Shown in pieces: positions 23,364 to 32,942 of a stretch of DNA of 47,975 nucleotides. A program made the translations under genes and the position numbers. The notes beneath the pieces are model-generated. The model worked only from the letters and a program-made list of their open reading frames with translations, did no database searches and was not told where the DNA came from. The stretch comes from CABMGO01 sp964408125 (GTDB lineage: Archaea; Nanobdellota; Nanobdellia; Pacearchaeales; GW2011-AR1): contig CAYOYC010000002.1 in the NCBI GenBank assembly GCA_964408125.1, positions 1-47,975 of the forward strand, in the 5' to 3' direction. How positions within the stretch are numbered: position 1 is the first letter of the stretch; every line of letters starts with the position of its first letter.

Positions 23364-23630
23364 ATGGTAAGAATAAAGTTTAGAGTTGGGCAACAGAGAA
23401 AGTTTTTAGACTTAGTTATTTCTAATTCTAGTTCGCCTTCGCTGAGAGGATTAAAACAGTTTGGACTAAAAATAAACTATGAGACCCTTAAGAGCTACTA
23501 CAATGAGAATAGAACGTTGCCAGAAGATTTTTTTAATGATCTTCTTATTTTGGCAAGGGTAGATAAAAAATCTTTGAAATTTAGTTACTTAAAAGAGCAC
23601 TGGGGGCAAGTTAAAGGCGGGAAGCGCTGA
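23364..23630 (+). CDS. Small HTH-like protein, N-terminal module of LAGLIDADG-associated type
   Basis: An 88-aa basic protein from ATG 23364 (TTG 23352 is the longer alternative). VRIKFRVGQQRKFLDLVI, then SLRGLKQFGLKINYETLKSYYNENRTLPEDFFNDL (split as helices) and an end HWGQVKGGKR resemble the helix-turn-helix module and WGQ-KGG linker found in front of archaeal LAGLIDADG proteins. The endonuclease part is absent, so this is either a free-standing regulator or a remnant. It is convergent with the nuclease-like gene 5 nt away. Confidence 0.6.
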   Translation: MVRIKFRVGQQRKFLDLVISNSSSPSLRGLKQFGLKINYETLKSYYNENRTLPEDFFNDLLILARVDKKSLKFSYLKEHWGQVKGGKR

Positions 23631-23635
23631 TTTCA

Positions 23636-24154
23636 TTATTTCATTGAGAATCTTTCTGGATTTATTCCTTGCGTTATGTGAACAATACCACCAGTCACTT
23701 GATATGTTTTTTTAGTAGCCGGCAGGAGTCTCCCTTTTGGAAATATTAATATTTGATCCCATTGAGACATCTCTGTTTTTCCAGATTCCCTATATTCTTG
23801 AAATTGATTCATCCAATCCCAATCAACTATGAACAATTCTCTGTTTGTCGCCATTCTTTCTAGCGATTTTATGTGAGTAGAATTTTTTATAGACGCTATC
23901 TCTCGATCAAGTGTGTATGTACCCAGAGCCCAATATGCTTCTTTTAAATTTCCATAGTCTTTTTGATGGCCTAAAACCCTCCAAGATAAGTTGGTATATC
24001 TTTCTGAGTGAGCCAATTTGAACTTAACTTCAACAACTTTTTGGTCGTCAATTAGATCTGGGCCATTAGATGGATTTACGCTCATGCCCAATGCTTGTGC
24101 TGCCCAGCGTTCGTTATTGAAATGCATAAGGGAGTTGAAAGTTCTTCGGTCCAT
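23636..24154 (-). CDS. PD-(D/E)XK nuclease-like protein
   Basis: A 172-aa protein. The N-terminal part carries a plausible PD-(D/E)XK site: NERWAAQALGM helix, then GPDLIDDQKVVEVKFKL (Pro-Asp, then Glu-Val-Lys), spaced as in restriction/repair nucleases. A Trp/Tyr-rich region and an all-beta end follow. A TATA-like TTTTTAAATACG lies about 26 nt before the ATG. It may be a homing, restriction or repair nuclease; there is no methylase next to it. The tRNA-Val gene lies 93 bp upstream. Confidence 0.6.
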   Translation of the reverse strand: MDRRTFNSLMHFNNERWAAQALGMSVNPSNGPDLIDDQKVVEVKFKLAHSERYTNLSWRVLGHQKDYGNLKEAYWALGTYTLDREIASIKNSTHIKSLERMATNRELFIVDWDWMNQFQEYRESGKTEMSQWDQILIFPKGRLLPATKKTYQVTGGIVHITQGINPERFSMK

Positions 24155-24246
24155 TATGGGGTGTCTTGAGACGTATTTAAAAGAATTTATGTTCTAGGGT
24201 TTTTAATCAATAAGCTTATAAAATAAAAGCTCCGTGAATAATTATT

Positions 24247-24317
24247 GATTCCATAGTATAATGGCAGAACAAAACCTTGACGTGGTTTAGACCCAGGTTC
24301 AATTCCTGGTGGAATCA
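24247..24317 (+). tRNA. tRNA-Val (GAC)
   Basis: Acceptor GATTCCA pairs with TGGAATC, discriminator A. Anticodon stem AAACC/GGTTT with loop TTGACGT gives anticodon GAC. The T arm is CCAGG TTCAATT CCTGG. One D-stem position (A-A) is mismatched. No intron; CCA not encoded. Confidence 0.88.
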
Positions 24318-24377
24318 TTATTAGACGTCACAAATATATTTATATATCTAGTTTTTCTTGTTTTCTTAATGGGAGTG

Positions 24378-26204
24378 ATGAACAAAAGAGGTCAGGTAAC
24401 TATATTCATAATTTTAGCAATAGTTTTAGTTGTGGGTATTATTTTGTATTTTGTTTTTAATGGAGGTTCTTCGTCTGTAATCTCAAAGGATCTACAATCT
24501 GGGGAGGATGCTTATAAGTCGTGTATAACCGAACGGGTTAAGCTTGGAATTAGTTTGCTTGGGCAACAGGGCGGATATATATATTTAGATGAGTTGGAAT
24601 TTTATTCTGGAAGCCTGTATATGCCATCGTCTTCTCAGTTGGATTTTTATGGGAATGCGGTTCCATATTGGATGTTTGTTTCTGGAAATAATATTTTGAG
24701 AGAGCAGAAGCCCACAAAACAAAGTATGACTACAGAGTTAAGAAGATTCATATCAGAAGGTATTAATTCTTGTAATTTTGATAACTTAAATAGCGAGGGA
24801 ATTTATGTTGATGTTTACGACGGAAATATAGAGGTGGATATAAGAGATACATCAGTGGAAGTTACGCTAAATAATCCAATTTATATTTCATTTGAGGATC
24901 AATCGGCTACAATTAGTAATCATAAAATATCTATAAATTCAAAATTGGGTAAATTTTATAATTTAGCTACTGTGGTTTATAATAAAGAAAAAGAAGATGC
25001 ATTTTTGGAAGAATATGGATTAGATGTAATGCAACTGTATGCACCAGTTACTGGAGTTGAATTTACGTGTACTCCTATGTTTTTTAATGATGCTCAGGTC
25101 AAGAAAAATATTAGCCAGGGTTTGGAAGATAATATTGCATCTCTGAAAGTTTCTGGAAACTATTATGATTTAAATGATCCGCAACATTCTTATTTTGTCG
25201 TCGATGTTGGAGAAAACGTGGACGAAAATGTTAATTTTGTTTATTCTAAAAATTGGCCAACTGGAATAGAAATGTTTGGAGATAGACTTGTTCAACCAAT
25301 AGGAAATCAGCAGGGGCTTGGGATGTTTGGATTGTGTTTTGTTCCGTATCATTTTGTTTATAATATTAATTTCCCCGTTTTAATCCAGTTTTATGACAAT
25401 GGTGAACTTTTCCAATTTGGAGTCGTTGCTGTTATAAAGAATAGTCAGTCTAGAGAGGCGTTGTTGGCTGATGAAGAAACCCTTTCTGGCGAGCAGATAT
25501 GTGAAAATTCTAATGCAAATATAGATGTTTCTGTGTATGATTTAGATTTAAATCCAATTGTGGCAAATTTAAGATTTAGTTGTCTTGGCCAATCTTGCGA
25601 ATTAGGCAATTCTGTAAGTGGTTCTGGAAATTTCGATGTGCCAATGTGCGTCAATGGTGTTTTAGATGCTTATGTAGATGGATATGCACCAGCTTCTGTT
25701 AGTGTGTCTACGAATAGAGAGACGAGTGCTAATATATTAATGAAGAAAATTTATGATGTGAATGTTTCGGTGGGCAATCAGGATAAAATGAGTATTGTTT
25801 TTAGTTCTTCAGACTATAGTTCTGTATTAAATTATCCAGATGAAAAATCTGTTAAATTAGTAGAGGGTGGGTATAATATAACGGCATTTGTTTACAAAAA
25901 TACGTCGATTAATTTTGCTGGATTAAAAGATAGAAAGTGTTTGGATGTTCCATCTAGTAGTATTGGTGGAGTATTTGGGGCAACAGAGCAAAGGTGTTAT
26001 GATATTGATATACCAGCTCAGGAAATTGATTCGGCATTAGTTGGAGGAGGGAAGGCCTTTGATTATTTTACAGAGGAACAATTTTTAGATTCTCAATATT
26101 TGAAAATATCTGTCCCTATGTTTGGTGTTCCACAAAAAATAGAAGATTTACAAAACAATTATTTAGAATGGGAGGTTTCAAGGATTGACTTGACTTTTGA
26201 ATGA
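24378..26204 (+). CDS. Surface protein with class III (pilin-type) signal peptide
   Basis: A 608-aa protein from ATG 24378; a frame extending to 24309 overlaps the tRNA and is rejected. It starts MNKRGQVTIFIILAIVLVVG: KRG|QV matches the archaeal prepilin-peptidase site and a 20-residue hydrophobic stem follows. The rest is an extracellular, beta-rich region with about ten cysteines (CTPMFF, GLCFVPY, SCLGQSCELG, CLDVP, RCYDID) and many Asn-X-Ser/Thr. Such proteins are abundant in Woesearchaeota-like genomes. Its stop overlaps the giant gene's start (ATGA). Likely a pilin-like anchor or partner of that protein. Confidence 0.78.
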   Translation: MNKRGQVTIFIILAIVLVVGIILYFVFNGGSSSVISKDLQSGEDAYKSCITERVKLGISLLGQQGGYIYLDELEFYSGSLYMPSSSQLDFYGNAVPYWMFVSGNNILREQKPTKQSMTTELRRFISEGINSCNFDNLNSEGIYVDVYDGNIEVDIRDTSVEVTLNNPIYISFEDQSATISNHKISINSKLGKFYNLATVVYNKEKEDAFLEEYGLDVMQLYAPVTGVEFTCTPMFFNDAQVKKNISQGLEDNIASLKVSGNYYDLNDPQHSYFVVDVGENVDENVNFVYSKNWPTGIEMFGDRLVQPIGNQQGLGMFGLCFVPYHFVYNINFPVLIQFYDNGELFQFGVVAVIKNSQSREALLADEETLSGEQICENSNANIDVSVYDLDLNPIVANLRFSCLGQSCELGNSVSGSGNFDVPMCVNGVLDAYVDGYAPASVSVSTNRETSANILMKKIYDVNVSVGNQDKMSIVFSSSDYSSVLNYPDEKSVKLVEGGYNITAFVYKNTSINFAGLKDRKCLDVPSSSIGGVFGATEQRCYDIDIPAQEIDSALVGGGKAFDYFTEEQFLDSQYLKISVPMFGVPQKIEDLQNNYLEWEVSRIDLTFE

Positions 26205-29200
26205 TGGCGTTAAAAATATACATTTGCATTGCGTTAATGTTTTTATTAGCAGGGGTAGGGGCTGCAGCATTTACCAATCCTGCTGCTACAACTGTGAGTT
26301 CTTCTGGTCCAGGTTATCAATTTACGAATCCTAGTATATCTAGTATGTATTCTTCTTCGGATATATCTACATATTGGCCGGCACTTGCACAGCAAATGGA
26401 AAGTGGACAATGCGAGGGGAATACTGATTTCTTGGTTATGATTCCACCTGGAGGATGTAGTCCGGCAGTTGTGAGAAGCGATTTATTGGAAGAGCAAAAT
26501 GTTCCAGTGTTTTGTCAGCTTGAATCTGTCAAAGTTAATCCGTTAATAAAAGTTTCGTCTATAAAATCAATTTCATTTAAGGGTGCGTATCCTGGAGAGA
26601 TTTCAGGAGTTAGTTTTTATCCTTCTCGAGCAGCTCTAAAAAGCTATACAACTTTATTAGGGAGTCCAATTGTAAACAATATTGGTTATGTTGTTATCGT
26701 TTTGAAAAAACAGAATAATGAAAGTTCTATGGCAAAAAATGTTTCTGGAAGTTTAACTGCTACAATGTATTATGATGCAGAAAAGGCTTTTGGCGTCGGT
26801 GCTTCGGAGTTTTATTTGCAAACTATGAATGAAAATGATTGGCAAACCGATTGGGCTCAACAAACTTTCTGGGGAGGAAGAGGTGTTATGAAGTTGGTAG
26901 ATATACAAAGAGATGAGGTGACTGTAGAAGTTCTAACTAATAACCAAGATGTTATTAGAAGTGTTAAATTAAAGGTTGGTGAGACAAGCAGCGAGTTTTA
27001 TTTCCCGGGATTTTATTGTCAGGCTGGGATGAAGTTGAAACTAAATTCTATTGTTTCTCCGGAAGATTCTGTTTTGTTGAATATAGATGGCACAACGATG
27101 GATGCAAGAGTTGGAACGAAATTAATAAATGGTAGGTGTACTGTTAAATCTCTTGATGTTTTTGCGGGAGAAACTGGCACTGTAAAGATAATTTGCGATG
27201 GGAAGGCATTCGATTTGAGTTTGTTAAATAATTATAGAGCGAATTTTACAGTTGGGGATAAAAATTCAATTCGTGATTTGGGAGATGTTGTTAATTCTTC
27301 TACTGATAATAATTTGTATTTGGCTTATACTGGATACGTAAGTGGAGCGGAGTATGCGGGTATGAGTGTTGGTACAGAATTTGTTGTTTTGATAAAAGAT
27401 AAAACAGCGCCAGATAAAACTGTTTACTCTCAAATTGCTACTAAGATAGAAAATACATTCAATGGACTGGCTGCGGGCATGAGTATGGATGCGCTTAAGG
27501 TAGCGATAAGAGTTGGTAAATATACAAATGATGATTTGATTATTTTAAATAGAACAGAGAGTCTTCCTGATATTAATTTTAATGGGTTTGTGGATAAAGA
27601 CAGCAATCCAATTAGTGGTGTTGCAAGTTCTGTAGAGAATAATGATGCGAGCGAGTATTTTGAAGCAGGAGATGAGGCTATACAAGAATTATTAAAACAA
27701 TATCCAACTACTACGCCAACTACAACAACCGTATCTACGCAACAGTCTTTCGGAGAGCAAGGACTTTTAGAAGAAATAGATTTGATTAGGGCATCTGAAG
27801 GGAAATTAGATTACAGCGGTAAAAAAATAGAATTAATGAATAGATTTTTAGAACTTTATCCAGAGTCTCCGAATGCTAATGGTGTAAGATCTGATTTATC
27901 GATGGCACAGAGAACAGATTCAACTAATGCGTATAGAACTATTTATGTAAACAATGAATATCATTCTATCGGGGTTGTTAAGTTTAAGCCAACAGATTCT
28001 ACGGGTAAGGGTGTTGAATTGTTGGTGGATGGAAAAGTTGTGAAAGATGATGAAAGTGGGAGTTCTGTCTTTAAAGTGGGGCAAAGTGTTAATTTATCTA
28101 AAATTGCAGGAAATTATCCAGGTAGAAAGGATTATTTGATTATAAAAGATATAAAGGTTGATAGGATTATCGTTGATGCTTATAATGATACAGAATTAAA
28201 ATATAAAGATCAGGATATTATGTTTGGGGAGAATTCAGATGGTACTCAGAAATATAAGGAGTTTAGCTTTGATAAAATTAAATATAAAGTTGTATTAAAT
28301 GATTTAAATGTCAAAAAGGTTGCGTATGTTAGTTTGGTTTCTAATTTGAAAACGAGTTCAGAAGCGAATTTTACTTATAATATAGGAATTGAAAAAAGAG
28401 CTATACAGTTGAATCCAGAAAAAGCAATGGATAGAGCTAGTGAATTGAATAAAACAATACAAAGATGGGAAGAAAAAAATGCGAAGATTGGATCTTTGGT
28501 GGAAAAATGGAAGGGTGTTTGTTTAGCTACGGGGTTGGCCCTACAGGTTAAGAATTTTGTAAGTGGTTTATCTGGTGAAAGTTTTGCAAGACAGAATGTT
28601 ATGATGGTATATAGATCAAAGTGTGAGAATAGTGCAATAAATCCTAAGACTGGCGAATCCTATAATAAGGCTAGTAGTGATGTTTGTTATAATTCCTTAT
28701 CTGATGAGATTGCAAAAGATGTCGATGCTTACTCTGTGGCAGTTGAGAGCGTAAATGACGAAATAGAAACTTATGGTGGTAAGTTGGATAGTTGGAAGTC
28801 GAGTGGATCATGTTCTATAGTGATAGATGGATGTAAAGAAAATGTTCAGGCGAAAGATTTGAATTCGTGGGCAGATGTTAGACAGTGCTTGTTAAATAAA
28901 AAAATACAGGTATCTAGTGCAACTCAAGATTTGAAAAATGATGTAAAAACTAGAACGGAAGGACAATTGAGAGCAGCTTGCGAAAATAAACAGCAATCTC
29001 AAGCGTTGGTAGATATAGCGGATCAGTTGCCTGAAGGATTTAAAGAGAGCGCAATTGTTTTACAGGATAATGTGAGGAAAGATTATAGTTTGGAGAAATA
29101 TCAAACTGTTGCGGCTACTAATCTCAAGGGGAAGATAATGAATATATCTCCAAATGAAGGGTTTGTACAATTAAGTGCATTGTTGGATTCTAATAAAGAT

Positions 29201-31849
29201 AAGAACGTTGGGGTTGCTACAACTATGGTTGGGGCTGATTATAAGTTGATTGTTATTACAAATTTAGCTGGAACACCAGTTCCGAGTGTATATAACATTT
29301 CTAGTCCAAGTGGTTCCAATTATCAAATTACAGGATTAGATAATGATTTACTTAGGAAAATTAGTGTTTCACAGATTGCAGGTAAAAAGTGCGCATATAA
29401 ATATACAAATCCGACGGTGAGATATTATGATAGCGAACCGAATAAAGGGATGCCGGCAATTACTCCGATTGATTTGAATACAGGATGGTATGTGTATATT
29501 CCGCAAACTCAGGGTGGAGTTTTATCCAGTGGTGTTCAGGGATATCAATCATCTGGAGCGGTGCAATTTTATTATTTATGTAATGTTGGGAGCAATGGTA
29601 GAGAGGATATGAAGGGTAATGATGATATTTGCCAGAGTTTCAATATTAATAATTATAATAATGTGGATGCATTTAGTGGTTGTTCAATGACGAGGTCAGA
29701 AATACAATCAATGGCTAAGAAAGCAGAAGATGTTATTAAGCGTGTGGCTAGTCAATATAAAGATGGGGTTAGCAGTGTAAATATACAGGGAGTTGGGGAT
29801 AATATTAATGTAGGAGCGGGGATGTCGGGAGATGGAGATTTATACCAGTGTCAGGATTTTATGAGTCCGGAAGATTGTAGAATTATGTATAATGTTTGTG
29901 ATCCGGTTATATGTCCGCCATCGAGATGTAATTTTGGTGGGAAGATACCAGTTGCAAATGTAATTCAATCTGGAATAATTGGAAGTTTGGTTTTATGTCT
30001 TCCTAATTCTATTTTACTCAAGGGAGATGTTTTAATCCCAGTTTGCTTAACGGGAATACATGCAGGCATTGAGGGATATGTTTCTATTTTGAAAGCACAG
30101 CAGGCTTGTTTAACTGAATATGCAAAAACAGGAAAACACGTGGGTATATGTGATGAGATGACTGCAGTTTACAAATGTGAATTTTTCTGGAGACAGGCTT
30201 CGCCGTTGATACAAAATATAATTCCAAAATTATTTGAGTTTGCTTATACGGGAGGCTATAATAAACAATCAGGTGGTGGAGAATATGCTATTTTCCAAAG
30301 ATCTTGGGACAATATGCAGAAGAGTATTGATTATTTTAAGAATACATATGCATCGACTTCTTTCACTGCCTTGAAATTTGGAAATGTTCAAGAAGTGGGT
30401 TCGTCATTTTGTAAGAATTTTATTGGGACATCTTTACCTACGTCTGCTAATGCTTTGGATGCTATGTTAAAACCAGAATCTCCTTCGCAGTTTTATGGAA
30501 AGTTTTCAGAAATACCGTTGACGGATGCGACTGTTCCGGCTAGTTCGCAATATAAGGTTTATTATCATATTTATGCAGGAACAGATCAGGGTGTGAGATA
30601 TACTGTTTATTTGAAGAATCCACCAGCTACTAGTTATTATCAAACTGCGCAGACTGTTGTGGTAAAACAGGGATACATTGCGCTTGGTGAGCAGGCAGAT
30701 GAGGCTATTGATTTTAGCGCGCCTGCAGGATATAAGGAATTGTGTATAATAATAAATAATCAAGAAGAGTGTGGGTTCCAATCCATTTCTACTGAATTTA
30801 CTATTAATTTAGTTCATGATATGTATGCTAAAGAACAGGGTAATACTGAAAATATAGAAACTGAAAAAGAATGTATACAGGGCAGCCCGTCTGTTTTGGC
30901 GTTGGCAAATACAAATTTGGAAGCGGGTGCGGATGAAGCGATTAATCCAGATATTTCCTTGAGAGGAATAAATAGAGTGTGTGCGACTCAAAATCCTGGG
31001 CAGGGAACGAATAGTGTTAATTGGAAGTCGGTGGGCTTTTGTGGAGACCAGAAACTAACTTGTTGGCTGGACTTGAGTTCGGTAAATAATGACGCGATGA
31101 ATGTTTTGAAAAAAGTTGGAACGATTGCGAATACTCGGGAAGTTTTAAGCGGGAGTGACCCGAATGTGCAATATAAAGACGATTTATATAATAGTGCGGT
31201 GAAGATTGAAGAGCTGAAGGGTGATATAAAGAAATTAAAGGAAGTAAGGAAAACGGAAGACAATAATATTGATAAGAGTGTTGATCCATTATTGGTAAAG
31301 ATCGAAGATGTAATGAAATATGCCTATTCGGATGCGAATAAAGCAGAGCTTTTATTATTGAAATATAGAATGTATGAGGTTGCGACTAGGGTGATGTTGG
31401 GGATAAAATTAGAAAATAGTGCTCCTCTTAAGGCTGTTACGGCTACCGCGGATGCCTCAACTAATACTCCTGTCGTAGTCGCTCAGACTATTAAAAAAAT
31501 AACAAGAATAACATTTAATGATAATTATGTTATAGAGGATATAACGTCCTCTTCATCGCTTTTAAATAAACCAGATTTGCCGGTCGGTGAACCCATTAAA
31601 ATGGGAATTGAGAATGATTGTGCCTCACTTAGTGTTTACAGACAAAGACTGAGTGGCGTACTTTGGGGTCTTTTTGATTCTAGTTTAACAAGTGATGTTG
31701 ATGGAGAGTATTTGGTTGGGGACAGTTTCTCTGATGGAGATGAGATTGTATTAAGGGTGAAGTGTCTTGATTCTGAGGATAAACCACAGCAGTCTTTGCA
31801 TATTACCGTTAGTTTTACAAAAGTATTATTAGGAACGGTTGATTCTTAA
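26201..31849 (+). CDS. Giant Cys-rich secreted protein (1882 aa)
   Basis: N-terminal signal peptide (about 1-22), then repeated beta-rich regions and several helical blocks. Landmarks: three conserved Cys near residues 70-106 (GQCEGNTDF, PPGGCSPAV, VFCQLES), a TPR-like helical segment with LLEEIDLIRASEGKLDY (about 525-560), a coiled region (about 740-980) with paired Cys, and a Cys-dense block (about 1215-1330: YQCQDF, ED-C, CDPVICPPSRC). This block contains two hydrophobic stretches (ANVIQSGIIGSLVLCLPN and VLIPVCLTGIHAGIEGYV) that could insert in a membrane. No C-terminal anchor is seen. Overlaps the pilin-type gene by 4 nt, so the two are coupled. Likely a cell-surface attachment or secretion component; function unknown. 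Confidence 0.78.
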   Translation: MMALKIYICIALMFLLAGVGAAAFTNPAATTVSSSGPGYQFTNPSISSMYSSSDISTYWPALAQQMESGQCEGNTDFLVMIPPGGCSPAVVRSDLLEEQNVPVFCQLESVKVNPLIKVSSIKSISFKGAYPGEISGVSFYPSRAALKSYTTLLGSPIVNNIGYVVIVLKKQNNESSMAKNVSGSLTATMYYDAEKAFGVGASEFYLQTMNENDWQTDWAQQTFWGGRGVMKLVDIQRDEVTVEVLTNNQDVIRSVKLKVGETSSEFYFPGFYCQAGMKLKLNSIVSPEDSVLLNIDGTTMDARVGTKLINGRCTVKSLDVFAGETGTVKIICDGKAFDLSLLNNYRANFTVGDKNSIRDLGDVVNSSTDNNLYLAYTGYVSGAEYAGMSVGTEFVVLIKDKTAPDKTVYSQIATKIENTFNGLAAGMSMDALKVAIRVGKYTNDDLIILNRTESLPDINFNGFVDKDSNPISGVASSVENNDASEYFEAGDEAIQELLKQYPTTTPTTTTVSTQQSFGEQGLLEEIDLIRASEGKLDYSGKKIELMNRFLELYPESPNANGVRSDLSMAQRTDSTNAYRTIYVNNEYHSIGVVKFKPTDSTGKGVELLVDGKVVKDDESGSSVFKVGQSVNLSKIAGNYPGRKDYLIIKDIKVDRIIVDAYNDTELKYKDQDIMFGENSDGTQKYKEFSFDKIKYKVVLNDLNVKKVAYVSLVSNLKTSSEANFTYNIGIEKRAIQLNPEKAMDRASELNKTIQRWEEKNAKIGSLVEKWKGVCLATGLALQVKNFVSGLSGESFARQNVMMVYRSKCENSAINPKTGESYNKASSDVCYNSLSDEIAKDVDAYSVAVESVNDEIETYGGKLDSWKSSGSCSIVIDGCKENVQAKDLNSWADVRQCLLNKKIQVSSATQDLKNDVKTRTEGQLRAACENKQQSQALVDIADQLPEGFKESAIVLQDNVRKDYSLEKYQTVAATNLKGKIMNISPNEGFVQLSALLDSNKDKNVGVATTMVGADYKLIVITNLAGTPVPSVYNISSPSGSNYQITGLDNDLLRKISVSQIAGKKCAYKYTNPTVRYYDSEPNKGMPAITPIDLNTGWYVYIPQTQGGVLSSGVQGYQSSGAVQFYYLCNVGSNGREDMKGNDDICQSFNINNYNNVDAFSGCSMTRSEIQSMAKKAEDVIKRVASQYKDGVSSVNIQGVGDNINVGAGMSGDGDLYQCQDFMSPEDCRIMYNVCDPVICPPSRCNFGGKIPVANVIQSGIIGSLVLCLPNSILLKGDVLIPVCLTGIHAGIEGYVSILKAQQACLTEYAKTGKHVGICDEMTAVYKCEFFWRQASPLIQNIIPKLFEFAYTGGYNKQSGGGEYAIFQRSWDNMQKSIDYFKNTYASTSFTALKFGNVQEVGSSFCKNFIGTSLPTSANALDAMLKPESPSQFYGKFSEIPLTDATVPASSQYKVYYHIYAGTDQGVRYTVYLKNPPATSYYQTAQTVVVKQGYIALGEQADEAIDFSAPAGYKELCIIINNQEECGFQSISTEFTINLVHDMYAKEQGNTENIETEKECIQGSPSVLALANTNLEAGADEAINPDISLRGINRVCATQNPGQGTNSVNWKSVGFCGDQKLTCWLDLSSVNNDAMNVLKKVGTIANTREVLSGSDPNVQYKDDLYNSAVKIEELKGDIKKLKEVRKTEDNNIDKSVDPLLVKIEDVMKYAYSDANKAELLLLKYRMYEVATRVMLGIKLENSAPLKAVTATADASTNTPVVVAQTIKKITRITFNDNYVIEDITSSSSLLNKPDLPVGEPIKMGIENDCASLSVYRQRLSGVLWGLFDSSLTSDVDGEYLVGDSFSDGDEIVLRVKCLDSEDKPQQSLHITVSFTKVLLGTVDS

Positions 31850-31853
31850 ATAA

Positions 31854-32708
31854 TTATTCTACAAGTGGGACAAGGGCATCGAAATCTACTGAGCCAAATA
31901 TTAATCTTTCTGCGGGTGTAGTATTTGTTATTGCTGGTGTTGGCGTGTATGGTATTTTAACTAGTTTTCCTTCAACGGGTCTTGAGATATTTCCTCTTAT
32001 AGAAAATTTCTCTCTTGCATTCCCTTGTGAATCGAATGTTGTTGTTCTTTGTGCCCCTTCAGTTGGGTCAACTAGCATAAAATTTGTAGAGCCAACACTA
32101 TTTGTTCCAGAATAAACAGAATCTAATGTAGGGATAACCAAGTAATTATGAGAGCCAATTCTGCTGAAGTTTACAGTGCTAATATCTTCTCTTGAAGGAG
32201 ATACTGTTACGACAGAAGAATTTTTACCTGTTTGTGTTGTATATGGCCTAAATGAATTGGTGTTGCTTCCTATTGTTATTCTAGTAGTTTTAACGGCGCC
32301 AGTATTTACTGAAGTTACTCCCGGTGATGTAGCGATCACGTTAACTGGGAAATACATTTTTCCATTTCCAGTCGATGTCACTTCTCCATTTTCTTGGTCA
32401 AATTCAGAGTTTGCTAGTTCGCAGAGATAAACGCCCATTGTACTTGTTCTTGGAAGTATTTCATCGCCAACCTTTGCAGTCATTCCAGCTGGTATTGATT
32501 TAACAAAATAAGGTGTTCTTTCTTGGATGCCATTCGCTTTTTTTGTAAGCGGGCTTAGAACTGGAACATTATATCCCCTTGTTTGTGCGGCATAATCTGA
32601 GCCAGACTTAACATTAGATACATCTACTCTGTCAGTATTAAAAGATGTACATCCGACCAAAAATGATAAAAGTCCTCCAGCGATTGCATTTCGTGATATA
32701 TTTCTCAT
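31854..32708 (-). CDS. Secreted lipoprotein of unknown function
   Basis: A 284-aa protein with a lipobox-type signal (AGGLLSFLVGCTSF; lipidated Cys at about 20) followed by a Ser/Thr/Val-rich, beta-strand-rich region without further cysteines except one (VYLCELAN). Convergent with the giant gene, with 4 nt between the stops. Its promoter TATA (CATTTATAAAT) is flanked by an inverted repeat, ACCAAAAAGA (32718-32727) and TCTTTTGGT (32738-32746). Confidence 0.75.
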   Translation of the reverse strand: MRNISRNAIAGGLLSFLVGCTSFNTDRVDVSNVKSGSDYAAQTRGYNVPVLSPLTKKANGIQERTPYFVKSIPAGMTAKVGDEILPRTSTMGVYLCELANSEFDQENGEVTSTGNGKMYFPVNVIATSPGVTSVNTGAVKTTRITIGSNTNSFRPYTTQTGKNSSVVTVSPSREDISTVNFSRIGSHNYLVIPTLDSVYSGTNSVGSTNFMLVDPTEGAQRTTTFDSQGNAREKFSIRGNISRPVEGKLVKIPYTPTPAITNTTPAERLIFGSVDFDALVPLVE

Positions 32709-32717
32709 AAGTTTGTT

Positions 32718-32746
32718 ACCAAAAAGACATTTATAAATCTTTTGGT
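32718..32746. promoter_or_regulatory. Inverted repeat flanking the lipoprotein TATA box
   Basis: ACCAAAAAGA and TCTTTTGGT (one bulged A) embrace a TATA-like TTTATAAAT. A dimeric repressor bound here would cover the promoter, so the lipoprotein gene is probably regulated. Between this site and tRNA-Leu (to 32808) nothing else is seen. Confidence 0.4.
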
Positions 32747-32808
32747 TTTGTTACTATTAAGTAATTAATACAAAATGAAGAGGTGTTTTTTATTCGCAAA
32801 ATAATTAA

Positions 32809-32891
32809 TGGGGAGAAGAGGACTCGAACCCCTGTAAGCGTAAGCTACGACGGCCTAAACGTCGCCCGTTTGACCACTCCGGCATCTCCCC
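32809..32891 (-). tRNA. tRNA-Leu (UAG)
   Basis: On the minus strand acceptor GGGGAGA pairs with TCTCCCC, discriminator A. Anticodon stem CGACG/CGTCG with loop TTTAGGC gives TAG. A long variable arm (class II) of about 14 nt precedes the T arm AGGGG TTCGAGT CCTCT. No intron. Confidence 0.94.
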
Positions 32892-32942
32892 ATGATAGAA
32901 TTAGGGGTTTTGACTAGTATAAAAAGATTTGTTTTAGGGAAA

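Noticed and set aside
30506..31289. Several minus-strand frames of 60-91 aa opposite the giant gene
   Set aside because: Antisense shadows of the 1882-aa frame: no promoters, biased composition mirrors the coding strand, and no known motif.
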